DNA of 64,000 bases from Humulus lupulus (GCF_963169125.1 NC_084795.1:278886122-278950121); one strand, 5' to 3'; shown: positions 1 to 10,912, numbered from the stretch's first letter. Notes: generated by a model from the sequence alone, not told the origin. Numbers and translations are program-made.

Positions 1-1443
1 GTAACTATTCTGGGGTAGCCAGGGCGTTACAGTCCCACCCCGGACGAACGACGTCCGGGGGTATAAAACAGAGGATCGAGCCCAAGGCCGGTCCCACCCC
101 GAATGAACGACGTCCGGGGGTATAAAAAGGAGGACTGAGCCCGAAGCCGGTCCCACCCCGGACGAACGACGTTCGGGGGTATAAAATAAAGAGGATCGAC
201 CCAAGGCCGGTCCCACCCCGGACGAACGATGTCCGGGGATATAAAACGAAGGACTGAGCCCGAGGCCGGTCCCACCCTGGATGAATGACGTCCGGGGGTA
301 TAAAACAGAGTACCGAGCCCGAGGCCGGTCCCACCCCGGACGAACGATGTCCGGGGGTATAAAACGGAGGACCGAGCCCGAAGCCAGTCCCACCCCGGAC
401 GAACGACGTCCGGGGGTATAAAATAAAGAGGACCGACCCAAGGCCGGTCCCACCCCGAACGAACGATATCCGGGGAAATAAAATAAAGAGGACCGACCCA
501 AGGCCGGTCCCACCCCGGATGAACGATATCCGAGGAAATAAAATAAAGAGGATCGACCCAAGGCCGGTCCCACCCCGGACGAACGATGTCCAGGGATATA
601 AAATGAAGGACTGAGCCCAAGGCTCATCCAAGTCGGACAATTGATGTTTGGGAGATAGAAGCATCCGGTTTTCCCCAGGGCAAAGCCATGGCCTAAAACT
701 GATAAAAGGAGAACAAAGCTCCAAGTTAAACTAAGCCCCGATGGCCCTGGACTTGGTGCCAGGATTTAAAACTCGGTAAGTCGTTGGGTCTCGTCCAGGC
801 CGTTGGAACCGGAACTAAAACCTCACAATCAATTAATTGCGGCAAAAGAGGATCGACCCAAGGCCGGTCCCACCCCGGACGAACGATGTCCGGGGATATA
901 AAACGAAGGACCGAGCCCGAGGCCGGTCCCACCCTGGACAAATGACGTCAGGGGGTATAAAATAGAGTACCGAGCCCGAGGCCGGTCCCACCCCGGATGA
1001 ACGACGTCCGGGGGTATAAAATAAAGAGGACCGACCCAAGGCCGGTCCCACCCCGGACGAACGATATCAAGGGAAATAAAATAAAGAGGACCGACCCAAG
1101 GCCGGTCCCACCCCAGACGAACGATATCCGGGGAGATAAAATAAAGAGGATCGACCCAAGGCCGGTCCCACCCTGGACGAACGATGTCCAGGGATATAAA
1201 ACAAAGGACCGAGCCCAAGGCTCATCTAGGTTGGACAATTGATGTTCGGGAGATAGAAGCATCTGGTTTGCCCCAGGGCAAAGCCATGGCCTAAAACTGA
1301 TAAAAGGATAACAAAGCTCCAAGTTAAACTAAGCCCCGATGGCCCTGGACTTGGTGCCAGGATTAAAAACTCGGTAAGTCGTTGGGTCTCGTCCAGGCCG
1401 TTGGAACTGGAACTAAAACCTCACAATCAATTAATCGCGGCAA
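1..1443. repeat. GC-rich tandem array, ~60-bp unit, with a higher-order repeat
   Basis: About ten units (roughly 25-615) and six further units (roughly 846-1217) of 58-62 bp. Each has a ggtcccacccc start, a short inverted repeat (ccccggac and gtccgggg around about 7 bases) and a tataaa-like string. Each block is followed by the same ~225-bp spacer (620-845 and 1218-1443), so the pattern is block-spacer-block-spacer. The array is much more GC-rich than most of the window. It lies upstream of the antisense extra gene of a Tat-type element, the region where this lineage is known to grow tandem repeats. Long open frames cross it only because the unit is close to a multiple of three. Confidence 0.9.
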
Positions 1444-1567
1444 CAGAATAAAATTTCTACTTAGAACAACGGGAGGAAGCCTACATAAAAACCAGAGAAG
1501 GTAGCAGTGTTCTAAATTTAATTACAAGCTAAAAACACTAATAAAATTACAAGGCCGGGGTTCGGGC
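1444..1567. other. Junction between the array and the antisense gene
   Basis: A short AT-richer stretch following the second spacer. On the minus strand it is the 3' flank of the antisense gene. I see no gene or recognisable signal in it. Confidence 0.5.
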
Positions 1568-4383
1568 CTACAGCTCATCCGCCCGGAGGTCCGCAGCCTC
1601 CCTCTCCTTGGCCTCGAACTCGGCCCGCTTCAACTCCGAATCAGGGAAGACAAGGAGGTTCATACTCTTGTCCTTGCACCAGGCCATGTAGATGGCCTCG
1701 TCAAAGGTGACATCCAGCAGGCCCTCGGCCTTCTCCTTTTCGCAACGGGTGGTTTCGTGCGCCGCCTTCTCCTGAAGTAAAGAATCGCCCAGTTCGCAGA
1801 CTCGGACCTTCAGGGCTTGGATCTCCTCCTTATCCAAGACGGACTGAGCCGCGGCCATCTCCAAAAGCGTCGGCCGTTCATCGGCCTCCTTCGATTTCCA
1901 GGACAACTCCTCTTCCAACCCGGCCTTGGTGCGGTCGAGCTCCTCGCGCTCTGTCTTTGCACGGGTCACCTCTGTCTGGGCACGGGCCACCTCCCGGCCA
2001 AGAGCCTCCTTGGCAGCCTCCCTCTGATTCACGGCCGCCTCCAACTCCAGCTTGGCCGTCTCCATCTTTATGGCCAGCTCGGCCACCAGATCGGCACTCC
2101 TTTGGGACAACAGGTCAACCTGAAGCAAAGAAAAGTTAGAAAATAAAACCCTTGTCAACAAGCAAGGGAAAGAATGTAAGAGAAGTGAAAGTTACCGCGG
2201 TGGCCTGGTGGCGGAGCGCCTGGGAGATGAACAGTACGTCCGGGTTGGCTATCGTGGCGTACCTCTTGAGCTGGAGGTTGGACATGCTGCTCCCAACCTG
2301 GTCTAGCAGGTCAGCCGCCAGGGGGGTGTCCTGGCCAAGTTTAGGGCAGAACCCCGCTTCGACGGCTGGCCGATCCACGATTGGCTGTGGAGCGCTAAAC
2401 TCGGCAGGACGCTCCGCGAATTCGACCTGACGACGGATCGTCAGAGCCTTGTAAGTTTCGTCCCTCCAGCACTGGCCGTTTTCCCAGGTCCGGTTGATCA
2501 GCTGGAACTGCTCGTCCCGCAGGGTTGACTCCCCCTCCTCGGGAAAAGTCGGGCGTATGGGGAGAACAGGCAGTGCAGGGATTTCCTTCGCGGCCAGCCG
2601 ACTCTCACCATGTGACTCTTCAGCCGAGCCAGCTCGCCTCGTCCGGGGCCTCTTCCCGGTGTTGCCCTCTACGGCGCTAGCATCCGGGCCCCTCTTCCCC
2701 AAGCTCCGGCTGACCGCCGTGCCCGCCTCCAAGTTAATCACGCGGGGCTAGGCGCAGGCGGAGACTGCTTCAGGCTCCATGGCCTGGAGGGGGACCGCGG
2801 CTAGAACTCCTTCGCCGGGACGGAACTCCGTCCCGAACAGTTCCTTGGTAAGGTGGGGCTCCGAGCCCGTCACCTCGCTGTTCTTCCTGGCCGCCCTGTC
2901 CTTGATGAGCCGCCTCATTTCGCTGGCAGGGGTTGACATATCGGAGTCCCCTGCAAAAGTACAGAAAAAGGAGTTAAGGCGATAAACCAAATAGATGAAA
3001 ACACGCAAATCAATGTTAGAAATGACCCGGGACAAACCCTCATCTAGGCCCCGGGCGTGACTCAATTCCTCTAAAGCAAATGAGTGGACTCGATCCCCTA
3101 TGTCGCCCAGGTTCAGGAAGCCCCCGTACTGGAGGAACCCGGAGAAGAACATGAGTACCTCCGAGCCTACGGGGACGGGAACTGAAGGTCTCATCTCCCC
3201 ATCGGCCCCAAACGCGGGGCCTGGGGGTACTAGCCTATCCCTAGCTAAGTCCCCGACTCGGGGAGCATAAGTTAAAATTAAATGGGAGTTACCTCGCCCC
3301 GATACGCTAGCCCCGAGAGTCCCAATGTTTGGTAGGGCATCTTCAAAGAGCTCCTCCAGCTCCTCTGAGGTGGCCGCCTCTGTAGGGGCCTGATCCTTCT
3401 TGCGCCGGGCCGCATCGGCTCGCGCCACCCTTTCCACACTGGCAATGTGGTCCAGGGCCAACTACTCCTGGACGTCGGCGTTCTTCTCACAGGGGATGCC
3501 CCGAAGGTTCGGGATAACAATGGTCTGGGTGGGCACGAGCATCCCGACCAGTCGGAGATTGTCGTTCGTGACATAGCCACCCACGTCCAGATCCTTCGCG
3601 CTCAACTCAGAGTAAAACCTCCTCCTTTCCATGATGAACTCGGTAAGAGAAGTTTGAGCGAAAGGCCCTGCCACCCGGAAGATACGATAAGAGACGACTA
3701 AAAAGGATAAGGAGTAAAAGAGAGGACCAGAATAATACTTACCCACTCGCTGGAAGTCCAGCAGCAGCGTGGGGTTCTTGTCCACGAGAAACCCGGACGT
3801 CAGGAACCAGTAATGCCTGACGTCCGGGGGATGCCTCCAGGAGCTGGTAGGAGCGGGGTAGCCACTCCACGACTTCAGTCTATAAAAGTCGTCCAGAGTC
3901 TTGTCCTTGACGTTGACCTGCGGCTCCAGCTTGTAGAAGTACAGGATCTCTGCAGGGGTGGGCTCCGCGACCTCCTTCACGATGCAAAACACCCGCCATC
4001 CAGAAAGTAGCCGGTACGCTTGAGGCAGAAGCTAGAATGGCGCAATTCCCATGTACGTCAAGAACCGCATGAAATATTCGTGAAGCGGGAGCTATAAGCG
4101 GGAGCGTAGCTCCCGTGCTGATATGACCGGCGCTCCAGGCCCTGAATCCTTCCACGGACGTATGCTCCAGCTCCTCGATCCTGGCCATGCGGTTGTGAAA
4201 GAGTCCAAGAGTTTATTCAATGCCCAGATGCTGCTCTAGGAGCAGCATCATCCGGTAGTTCCGGAACAGGTTGGGCGTCACGTCCATTTCCCACCTGTTG
4301 CCCTTGGGCGTCCGGGTTCCAGAAACGACGACAGGGGCCCTATTAACCTCTTCTTCAGAATGGAGCGTAACGCCCGTTGCCAT
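1568..4383 (-). pseudogene. Antisense additional gene of the Tat element (gypsy-type transposon domain plus coiled coil), broken
   Basis: Read on the minus strand, the first ATG is at 4383. An N-terminal part resembles the plant 'putative gypsy type transposon' domain (PF04195 family), with a recognisable LPLHEYF...YMGIAPF stretch near 4060. A middle part and a long Glu/Ala/Lys-rich coiled coil (1568-2130) follow, then a FDEAIYMAWCKDK-like segment. The same domain order is seen in the antisense gene at 30718-33307. The frame is broken by stops near codon 70, at about 4096 and about 4038, and by TAGs at 3462 and 2748, most explicable as CAG to TAG. An imperfect 13-bp duplication near 4085-4110 shifts the frame. 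Intron-like junctions (for example gtaagtatt near 3743 and a cag acceptor near 2953) suggest the intact gene is spliced. Function is unknown; gene decay is clear. Confidence 0.7.
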
Positions 4384-5488
4384 AGATGATGATCTGGGAA
4401 CAAAGAAAGAAAGCCAAGCAGTCAGTACCTGAACCCAAGAAAGTCGGTCAAGGTACGGGGGGTCTCCTAAGGACTGCTTGGAGCCCCATCGGATCAGGTC
4501 CGGGACTCCAAAGAGCCACGGGACCTTGATCGGGAAAGAAGGAGACTACTAAGACTCGCCCTCTGTCCGGGAAGCATCTGGATACAGAGCAACCCAAACT
4601 AGGCGGCCTTCCTAACAACTCCTAAACGTAAAGCCTAAACGCACGCATTAAAAGAACATAAGTTCTTAAAGTTGTCAAGAGAATTAGGAGGACTTATTAT
4701 GAGTTGTCGGCCGTAGAAGATGATGACTGTCCAGCTATAAGAACGGCAGAACCTCGTTCTTGAAGTGGTGTAGCCAGTGTAGCAGTTCGTCGACAGGACA
4801 GACCCGAGATGCGTCTTCAGGAAGAAGGGCAGAAGTTGGGGTTCTGGGGAACAGGCGGCGGCGCAGAGTTAACAGATGGCGATATATGTCGTCGGCGATG
4901 TCGGACATGCAAGGCTCGAGTAGTGTTTGTCGGTTCTTAAGCTGGTTCGAAAGTGTAAAAGTGCCAAATTTGGTTTTCGTGGGGTATTTATAATGGCCCT
5001 AAGTCCTGGCCCCCGATCCAACGGACAAGTGTCTCTTCATCGGACGGTCAGGAATCGCGCAGGGACATTTATGAGTCCTTTCAGGTTGGATCCTCGCCAT
5101 CTCAGATCTAATGGCCCAGAAGTGGCTGATGCCAAAGGTCGCCCCATCCTACGGTCCACCTCGTCCCAGGGACATTAATGATGGACCCCCGTGCGGATGG
5201 GCGCCTCGTGACGTGCTCTGACATACTAGCCTAGGCCTAGCGACCCTTGAGAGGGCTAGGTGACCTTTCAAGACCCGTGCAGCAATCGCCTGGTGACACG
5301 TGTATCCTTGCCATAAAGCGGGACAAAGGTAAACGTCCCCGGATCGTGGTAAACGATTCGGGCCAAACATCTAGCTAGTGCCATGGCCCGTTATCATGGA
5401 CCCGCGATCTCGGGCAGGAACTGGGGAGGCAACCATGCGAGCTTCCTAGGAACGATGCAACCCTCCCCCTGGCAGACCTAGGCGAAGG
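4384..5488. other. Leader side of the antisense gene; otherwise no gene
   Basis: About 1.1 kb between the antisense start codon and the polypurine tract. Apart from the TATA-like box at 4985-4992 I see no coding sequence or RNA gene. It corresponds to the 29877-30717 segment of the complete Tat element. Confidence 0.5.
4985..4992 (-). promoter_or_regulatory. TATA-like box for the antisense gene
   Basis: The minus strand reads TATAAATA about 600 bp upstream of the antisense ATG at 4383. The homologous gene in the second Tat element also has a TATA-like box (30111-30118) about 600 bp upstream of its start. Promoter function is inferred. Confidence 0.4.
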
Positions 5489-5501
5489 CTTGGGGGGTAA
5501 A
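5489..5501 (+). other. Polypurine tract of the Tat element
   Basis: cttggggggtaaa lies directly before the TG that opens the LTR. It matches the tract of the Tat element at 29288-52024 (cttggggggcaaa on the minus strand). It fixes this element's sense as plus. Confidence 0.75.
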
Positions 5502-5961
5502 TGTTTTCCCCATTTCCTGCATGGGCTTGAGGCCTTTGTCCAAGCCCATTGTTAGGGGCCATGTAAGCATGCAGGCCCGGCCCAAGGCCTCTTGGTACGG
5601 AAAATGTCCGAGGGGAGGGGTATGGACCGGGGGTGCATGTCTGGTCCCGTTTGAGGGGTCCGACATGGCCCTCCGAGTTCCGTCCTCCGGGACAGTCGTC
5701 CGGGTGATGTACAGATCATTCGGATCCCCCACGACCTACGCATCCAGGTCCCAGACCCTGGTACGGTCCGGGCCTGTGGTAAATGAAGAAGGACAAAGGT
5801 AAACAGACCCGGATCACCTCATCCCCGGTTGGAGGGGTCAAGCATCCCGGACCCTGAAGCCGCCCCACTCCGCATGGGCGTTGTCCCCACTTTTCACCTA
5901 CAAAAAAGGCCACCTCGGGATTGCACGCCGTTGTTTCAGGTCAGCGCTGCCAAGTACTCTG

Positions 5962-6333
5962 TGTGACGCCCCACATCACTATGGCTGCTTTCTGGAATGA
6001 CGACTGGCCCTACAAACCAACATGAGTCTTTCCAGCATGCTTTTTCCTCACTCGCACACTTCCTGGGAAAACTTCCCAGGAGGTCACCCATCCCTAGATT
6101 ACTCCAGGCCAAGCACGCTTAACTTTGGAGTTCTCAAGTGATGGGCAACCGAAAAGAAGATAGATCTTCGTGATATAGGTAGTACCCATCAATCCATTTA
6201 AGCCCTCTTCAACTGTGTAGTCCCATACCTACACAGTCTTAGAATCATCACACTTGACCTTCCCCAAGCGGTGTGGGATTGCACAGCTTACCTGATCTTT
6301 CCTCTTACGGATCACAAGATTCTGACTGTCACA
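5962..6333 (-). mobile_element. Solo LTR of a Cassandra TRIM element
   Basis: A 372-bp TG...CA unit flanked by a perfect 5-bp target duplication, ctctg (5957-5961 and 6334-6338). The minus strand carries a 5S rRNA-like block (about 6056-6145) and ends GGGGCGTCACA. Both are hallmarks of Cassandra, a terminal-repeat retrotransposon in miniature whose LTRs carry a 5S-derived promoter. There is no internal domain, so it is a solo LTR left by LTR-LTR recombination. It is inserted in the Tat 3' LTR and is therefore younger than that LTR. Confidence 0.9.
6071..6124 (-). promoter_or_regulatory. 5S rRNA-derived internal pol III promoter in Cassandra
   Basis: The minus strand shows a box-A-like AGTTAAGCGTGCTTGG (6109-6124) and a box-C-like GGATGGGTGACCTCCTGG (6076-6093) in the order and spacing of plant 5S rRNA. 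The outer 5S parts have diverged, so this is not a 5S gene. Pol III activity is inferred from the family. Confidence 0.75.
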
Positions 6334-7080
6334 CTCTGACTGGTCTTGTCTCTTGAATCTGCCTCGTAACTCGAAATGTCCATACCAAAAGCACTGTTTT
6401 GTCGGGCGAGATATAGCTCTTGAGTCAACTTATTGGGCCTTAGCTGGTCTGGAATTCATGTATTTTGTATCTTTTGTATTGGGCTTCCACTAAAAAGGCC
6501 AAGAGTATCCATATCTCCGATGGGCCCGGGTCGTACCCGGCCCAGACCCAGTGTTCCCATAAGCCTATAAATATAAGCTACAGAACACTGTAAAAAGGAT
6601 CTCCCTTCATCTGAGATACAGTAACCCTGTCAAAATACAGAGGGAAACTCCATTGTAAAAGGTTTTTCAAGCTCTAATACTACAGACTCGTGGACTAAGG
6701 CTAGTTAATGCCCCAACCACGTAAAAACCCCGTGTTAATCTTCAGCTTTCATTACAATTATCCTTAAGTAACATTTATTAATATAGTTACCGAAAATCTC
6801 GGTTAACAAAGCTAAAAAGGTAAAATTAAATGGAGCAAGGAAGCAACTATACTTCTGATAAGTAGATGGCTTAATACATCTAAGGATGCCATCATCGGGA
6901 ATGACCAAACTTCTAAAAATTTCTAAGATTGGATTGCAGAATACTTCAATACCAACCACAAAGATGAGCAAACAAGAATTGGAAAGCAATTCAAAGACCA
7001 TTGGAATAAAATGAATCAAAAGGTGGAGCGTTTCAATGGGTGTTATAAACAAGTACAACAAGCACGTCACAGTGGTTGGT

Positions 7081-8993
7081 TGTAATGACCCACTAATCTA
7101 GACTATTTGGACCATTAACGAAACTATACATAAAACTTACATTTTTACGAAAATACCATAATTTTATTGAGTAACTTGTAAAATAAGAGTTACTTACAAA
7201 TAAATAGAATACTAAGAAGGATATGGGATCCCATTGTCTTTAAAAACAAAACATGATTTAAAATAAAAGACATTACATAAATGGTGCGGAAAATACATGT
7301 AAAAAGACATAAAACAGAAACTACATCCTCAAATCGAATAATGCTCGGCCCCTTGACTCCATTCACCATCGATACACATCCTCTAAGCGTCACGAATCTT
7401 ACCGCCTCTAAAGCTTATTTTCCTGCACATAAAACAAAAAGGAATGAGCCTAATGCCCAGCAAGGAAAATCTAACACATAGTCATAAACATAACTTCATA
7501 AGAAACATAAAGACTTAACATAATACATATAACATACACTTATTATAATGGCCATTATTACTTGGGGTCCCATAGACTAAACAAGCATATGCCCATGGGA
7601 TTAGTGGGGTCCTACTAGCTAAGTAGGTCATATGCCCATAACCCATTTGGGGTCTTGTTAGTCATATGGGTCATATGCCCAAGCCTACAAACATACATGC
7701 ATACATATCATAACACATTTAACAACATAAAACATAAGATAACATAAGCATATAACATATTGATTCTAGCCTATTTTCCTTACCAAAGTTACCGGGATAT
7801 GTGGACTGAGTTGGGACTTTTGGAACACTCCTAATAACCATAATGAACAAGAGTGAGTTGAAAGAAGAAAAGAGATGAAAAGGAAAATGGGAAGACTAAA
7901 CCATTTGAGAATCATGCTTACCGAAACTTATGTGCTCAAGAACTTAGATTCCCTAACCAAAATGAAGATTAAGGTTAGAGATTGAGTAGAAGACTATGAG
8001 AAAGAAAATAACATAATACAGAAATGAACTAGAGTTTTGGTTACCTCAAAGACTTGAAAGACCAATCTACACCTCAACCGAAATACTATAGAACCTCACT
8101 TCCCAAAGTGTTTGATAAGCTTATGATGTTTAAACTTATGATTTTCCCAAACCAGGTGTTTACACTCTCACACTCTCTTAACACTAGCAGCTTCAGAACT
8201 TAGAGCAAAAGGTGAGTAATGGTTGGGTACTAGGTCCTATTTATAGAGTTTGGGAAAGAAAGTATCTTGATTTTACTTGAATAAAAATAATGGCTTTTTA
8301 GGTGAAAATCATTTGAATAATCGTTCAGCAGAGGCTGAAGACTCGTTCAAAAGATGTTGGACTTTTGAAGAAGTTTGAATGGCTGAAAGGAAAAGAATTC
8401 AAAAGAGTTTGAATTCATGCTGGAGGAGGCGATATATCGCCCCCTGTAGGCGATATATCGCCTGGGCCAGTATGCCCGAGGCGACAGTGCATCGTCTCGT
8501 GTTTTCCGTATCTACGTGCTGCGATATATCGCTCCCTATAGCTGCGATATATCGGCACACGCTGAATATTTAAACACGAAATTACACATTTTTAGCTAAG
8601 TTTGAATGGAGTAAACAGCCTTGACTAAGCCCTCAACGTACTCAAAGCTGCTGACTGACCCTATAACATTCAAACTTTACTCCTTATTAAATTTAATCCT
8701 CAAAAATACTTAATCCTTAATCACCATTCATAACATGTGCTTAAAATCCTATTGGTTGATATCTAAACCTTATAGTATAATAAATATAATCCTTAATATC
8801 AGTCACATTAATCAAACCTTAGGTTATACTTAATATTCTTAAACTATAGATTAAACTTAGAAAATCTATAAGTACTACTATGAGTGTCCAAATAATTCCC
8901 GGTCTGAACCAAAAATCCACAGTAACAAAGATAATACTATACATACTATAATACTACTAAACAATTAGCTAAGTAAAGTTCTTGGACTCTACA
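7081..8993. mobile_element. Solo LTR, family with CGATATATCG palindromes, copy 1
   Basis: TGTAATGACCC...GGACTCTACA, 1913 bp, flanked by a perfect duplication ttggt (7076-7080 and 8994-8998). It matches 12342-14246 over its whole length. It has no coding capacity, polypurine tract or primer site inside, so it is a solo LTR. The parent element family is not identifiable from the LTR alone. Confidence 0.9.
8428..8554. repeat. Four CGATATATCG palindromes inside solo LTR copy 1
   Basis: Palindromes at 8428-8441, 8448-8463 (aggcgatatatcgcct), 8521-8532 and 8545-8554. Solo LTR copy 2 has three (13702-13717, 13776-13785, 13799-13808). They stand in a GC-richer patch of an AT-rich LTR. Confidence 0.85.
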
Positions 8994-9665
8994 TTGGTCT
9001 GATGAGCAAATTCTTGAGAATGTGCATCAAATGTATAAATTTGAAAATGAAAACTCAAATTCTCTACTTGTAGACTTTTATAGATTGCTAAAGGATGAGC
9101 CGAATTGGAATACAATGTACAAACTAGAAGGTGGAAAGAGAACAAAAGTGTCAGAATCAGGGGCATATACTTCATCGTCCAATATAGACATCAATGATGA
9201 TGAAGTACGTGAAGTGCGCCCTATTGGCCAAAGGCGGCAAAGAGAAAGGGAAAGGAAAAAAAATGATATACACTACATATATAGAGGTTAATGCACGAAA
9301 GCATCTGCACTGGAGAAGATAAAAGGATGACAAAATTTATGGATTATCTCGTCATGGACACATCGCATATGAGTCCTGAGCGAAAGAAAAATCATAAAAT
9401 TTGTGTACTTACATTAAGACTAATATCTTGAAGTTCTAATTGCGATGTATTTTCTTAAAGATCATTATTAAGTATTATTTTATTTAAATAAATTATCTTT
9501 TATTATTTAATGAGTCGATAAAGGTTATTTTTTTAACAACTATATACGTCACCATGTCTATAAATACCACATTCCAATCTTCATTTTCTCAACTCTTTAT
9601 TCCGTCCTTTGTTTTACTCTTTCATTCATCTTACATTCCCAAATATCTTCTAACTAAGTTTAACA

Positions 9666-9848
9666 ATGGATTCACCAAATTCTCTTAATCCTTACGAAAA
9701 TATGAGTCTGGATGATATTATAATAGCATAATGTATTGATGAGAATTATGATAAATATTTCAATGATTTCCCGAATGAAGGTAGCTCAATAAGGCGAGGA
9801 AAGAAGAAAGCCCACATTGATAGGGATCGTGTAGAAGGACACCAATGT
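9666..9848 (+). pseudogene. N-terminal fragment of a PIF/Harbinger-like transposase
   Basis: An ATG at 9666 opens a frame reading MDSPNSLNPYENMSLDDIII, then a TAA at 9729-9731, then an acidic stretch and KKKAHIDRDRVEGHQ. The last part resembles the (R)DREEGHERL segment that begins plant Harbinger transposases. It is cut at about 9848 by unrelated LTR-like sequence, and the DDE catalytic part is absent. Its position just downstream of the ORF1 relic supports a single decayed element. Confidence 0.55.
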
Positions 9849-10656
9849 GTTGGTAACTGGATTACCATGTGCGCAGCGGAATACACGAGGTGGTGGGCCC
9901 ATGGATTTCAAATTTTTTTATTTAAACAATCTTTAAATAACCATATCCATTAACATGCGTACATTAATCAATGACATAGAAAAAAATAAGGAATTTACCA
10001 GTCGTAGAACTATCATCACTATCTCTTTGAATCTCATATGAACATCCAATCCTAAGTAGCCTCCAAGATACTAAGACCAAGATCTTCCAAGATGTATCTC
10101 TACACCTCAAGATGCGAGTGAGCACGTAGAGTTATGGCAGGTGATTGACGTGCACCTCATGTCATTTTCAGGGCATGTGTCTTAACCAATTTTATTTAAT
10201 TATTCTTTAATAATTTATTTATTAAAAAATATCTAAACTTGATAACTAATCTTATCAGGTTAATGTTTTAATTAATGAATAAATTTTAAACTAATTCAAA
10301 TCAATTTTGAATTATCTTAATTATATTTTCACATTATTTAAATAAATAAAACTAATTAATTCAAAATTAATTATTCTAATTATTTAAATGGAATTTTAAA
10401 AAATTACAATTATATTTAAATAATTAATTTTGAAAATTCAATTAATGAATTTATTAATTTAAAAAATTAATATATTAACTAATTAATTTATCTCAATTAC
10501 ATATTTGACCCTGAAGAATAAATTTATTCCAAATATGTCATTTCCCTTATTTTTTTTGGTTTCAACTCTTACCTTGAATAATGTTAATGAAGCCATCTCG
10601 GAGACCTATAGACCTATAATTTCAAGCCCCAATAATTTAGATTAATAATTAAAACT
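9849..10656 (-). repeat. Probable Copia-type LTR fragment
   Basis: Begins tgttggtaactgg with a ttaccatgtgcgcagcggaa block that, read on the minus strand, resembles the end of plant Copia LTRs (ttccgctgcgcacatggtaa). The rest is AT-rich with no gene. No second LTR or target duplication was found. Confidence 0.4.
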
Positions 10657-10912
10657 TGTTGACCCCCGTTTTGGCCAACGACGAGTAGACACAAAAATGA
10701 TAGAAAATAGAATATCACTGAATATAAAAATAAATGACACAAGAGATTTTATAGTGGTTCAGCCAGAGAATTGGTAATAGCCTAATCCACTTAATGTTTT
10801 ATATATGCCAACCTACACTTGAGAGTTGATGAACCTTGGCCAACTGAGTTTCTCAAGTGCAAGCAGGGAATAATTTGACAGATTGTCTCTAGAGAATTAA
10901 ATTATATCCCCT
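10657..10912 (+). repeat. Tat-like LTR fragment
   Basis: Starts tgttgacccccgttttggcc and contains ttttatagtggttc followed by a ggtaat...cctaatccact stretch. This resembles the first ~150 bp of the LTR at 29288. It is cut at 10912 by another LTR fragment. Confidence 0.55.

Larger units (their letters stand above)
1..6808 (+). mobile_element. Tat-lineage Ty3/gypsy retrotransposon, 3' part
   Basis: The element enters from the left edge, so its gag-pol and 5' LTR lie outside the window. Visible in order are a tandem-repeat array, an antisense additional gene (1568-4383, minus), a polypurine tract (5489-5501) and a 3' LTR (5502-6808). This order, with the antisense gene between integrase and 3' LTR, matches the complete element at 29288-52024. 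Tat-lineage elements (Ogre, Retand) are known to carry such extra genes and 3' tandem repeats. The lineage call rests on that layout and on the resemblance of the extra gene, because no polymerase sequence is visible here. The target-site duplication cannot be tested without the 5' end. Confidence 0.75.
5502..6808 (+). repeat. 3' LTR of the Tat element, holding a nested Cassandra LTR
   Basis: Starts TGTTTTCC after the polypurine tract and ends CTCGGTTAACA. Without the 377-bp Cassandra insertion (LTR plus one TSD copy) it is about 930 bp. Its right end matches, inverted, the start of the LTR at 23745 (tgttaaccgag, then tttttacgtggttggggc and the 'schedule' of the following leader). The right flank is the Harbinger-like pseudogene at 6812. 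Confidence 0.8.
6812..9435 (+). pseudogene. PIF/Harbinger-type ORF1 (MYB/SANT-like plus NAM-associated tail), split by a solo LTR
   Basis: The plus strand of 6812-7080 reads as a SANT/MYB-like segment (KWSKEATILLISRWLN, then IGNDQ and FKDHWNKMN). The frame resumes exactly after the solo LTR (8999 on) with the NAM-associated C-terminal part (WSDEQILENVHQMYKFE, then MDTSHMSPERKKNH near 9358). This architecture is typical of the accessory protein of plant PIF/Harbinger transposons and of related domesticated genes. Damage includes a TAA at 6924-6926, frameshifts and stops after 9290, and the LTR insertion itself. A transposase-like fragment follows at 9666. A decayed host relative of the family cannot be excluded. 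Confidence 0.7.

Noticed and set aside
5..1322. Long proline/glycine-rich open frames on the minus strand of the tandem array
   Set aside because: The repeat unit is close to 60 bp, so any stop-free unit stays open in several frames. There is no domain, no start context and no conservation beyond the repeat itself.
6056..6145. A 5S rRNA gene
   Set aside because: Only the central promoter part matches 5S rRNA. Its place inside a TG...CA unit with a target duplication identifies a Cassandra LTR.
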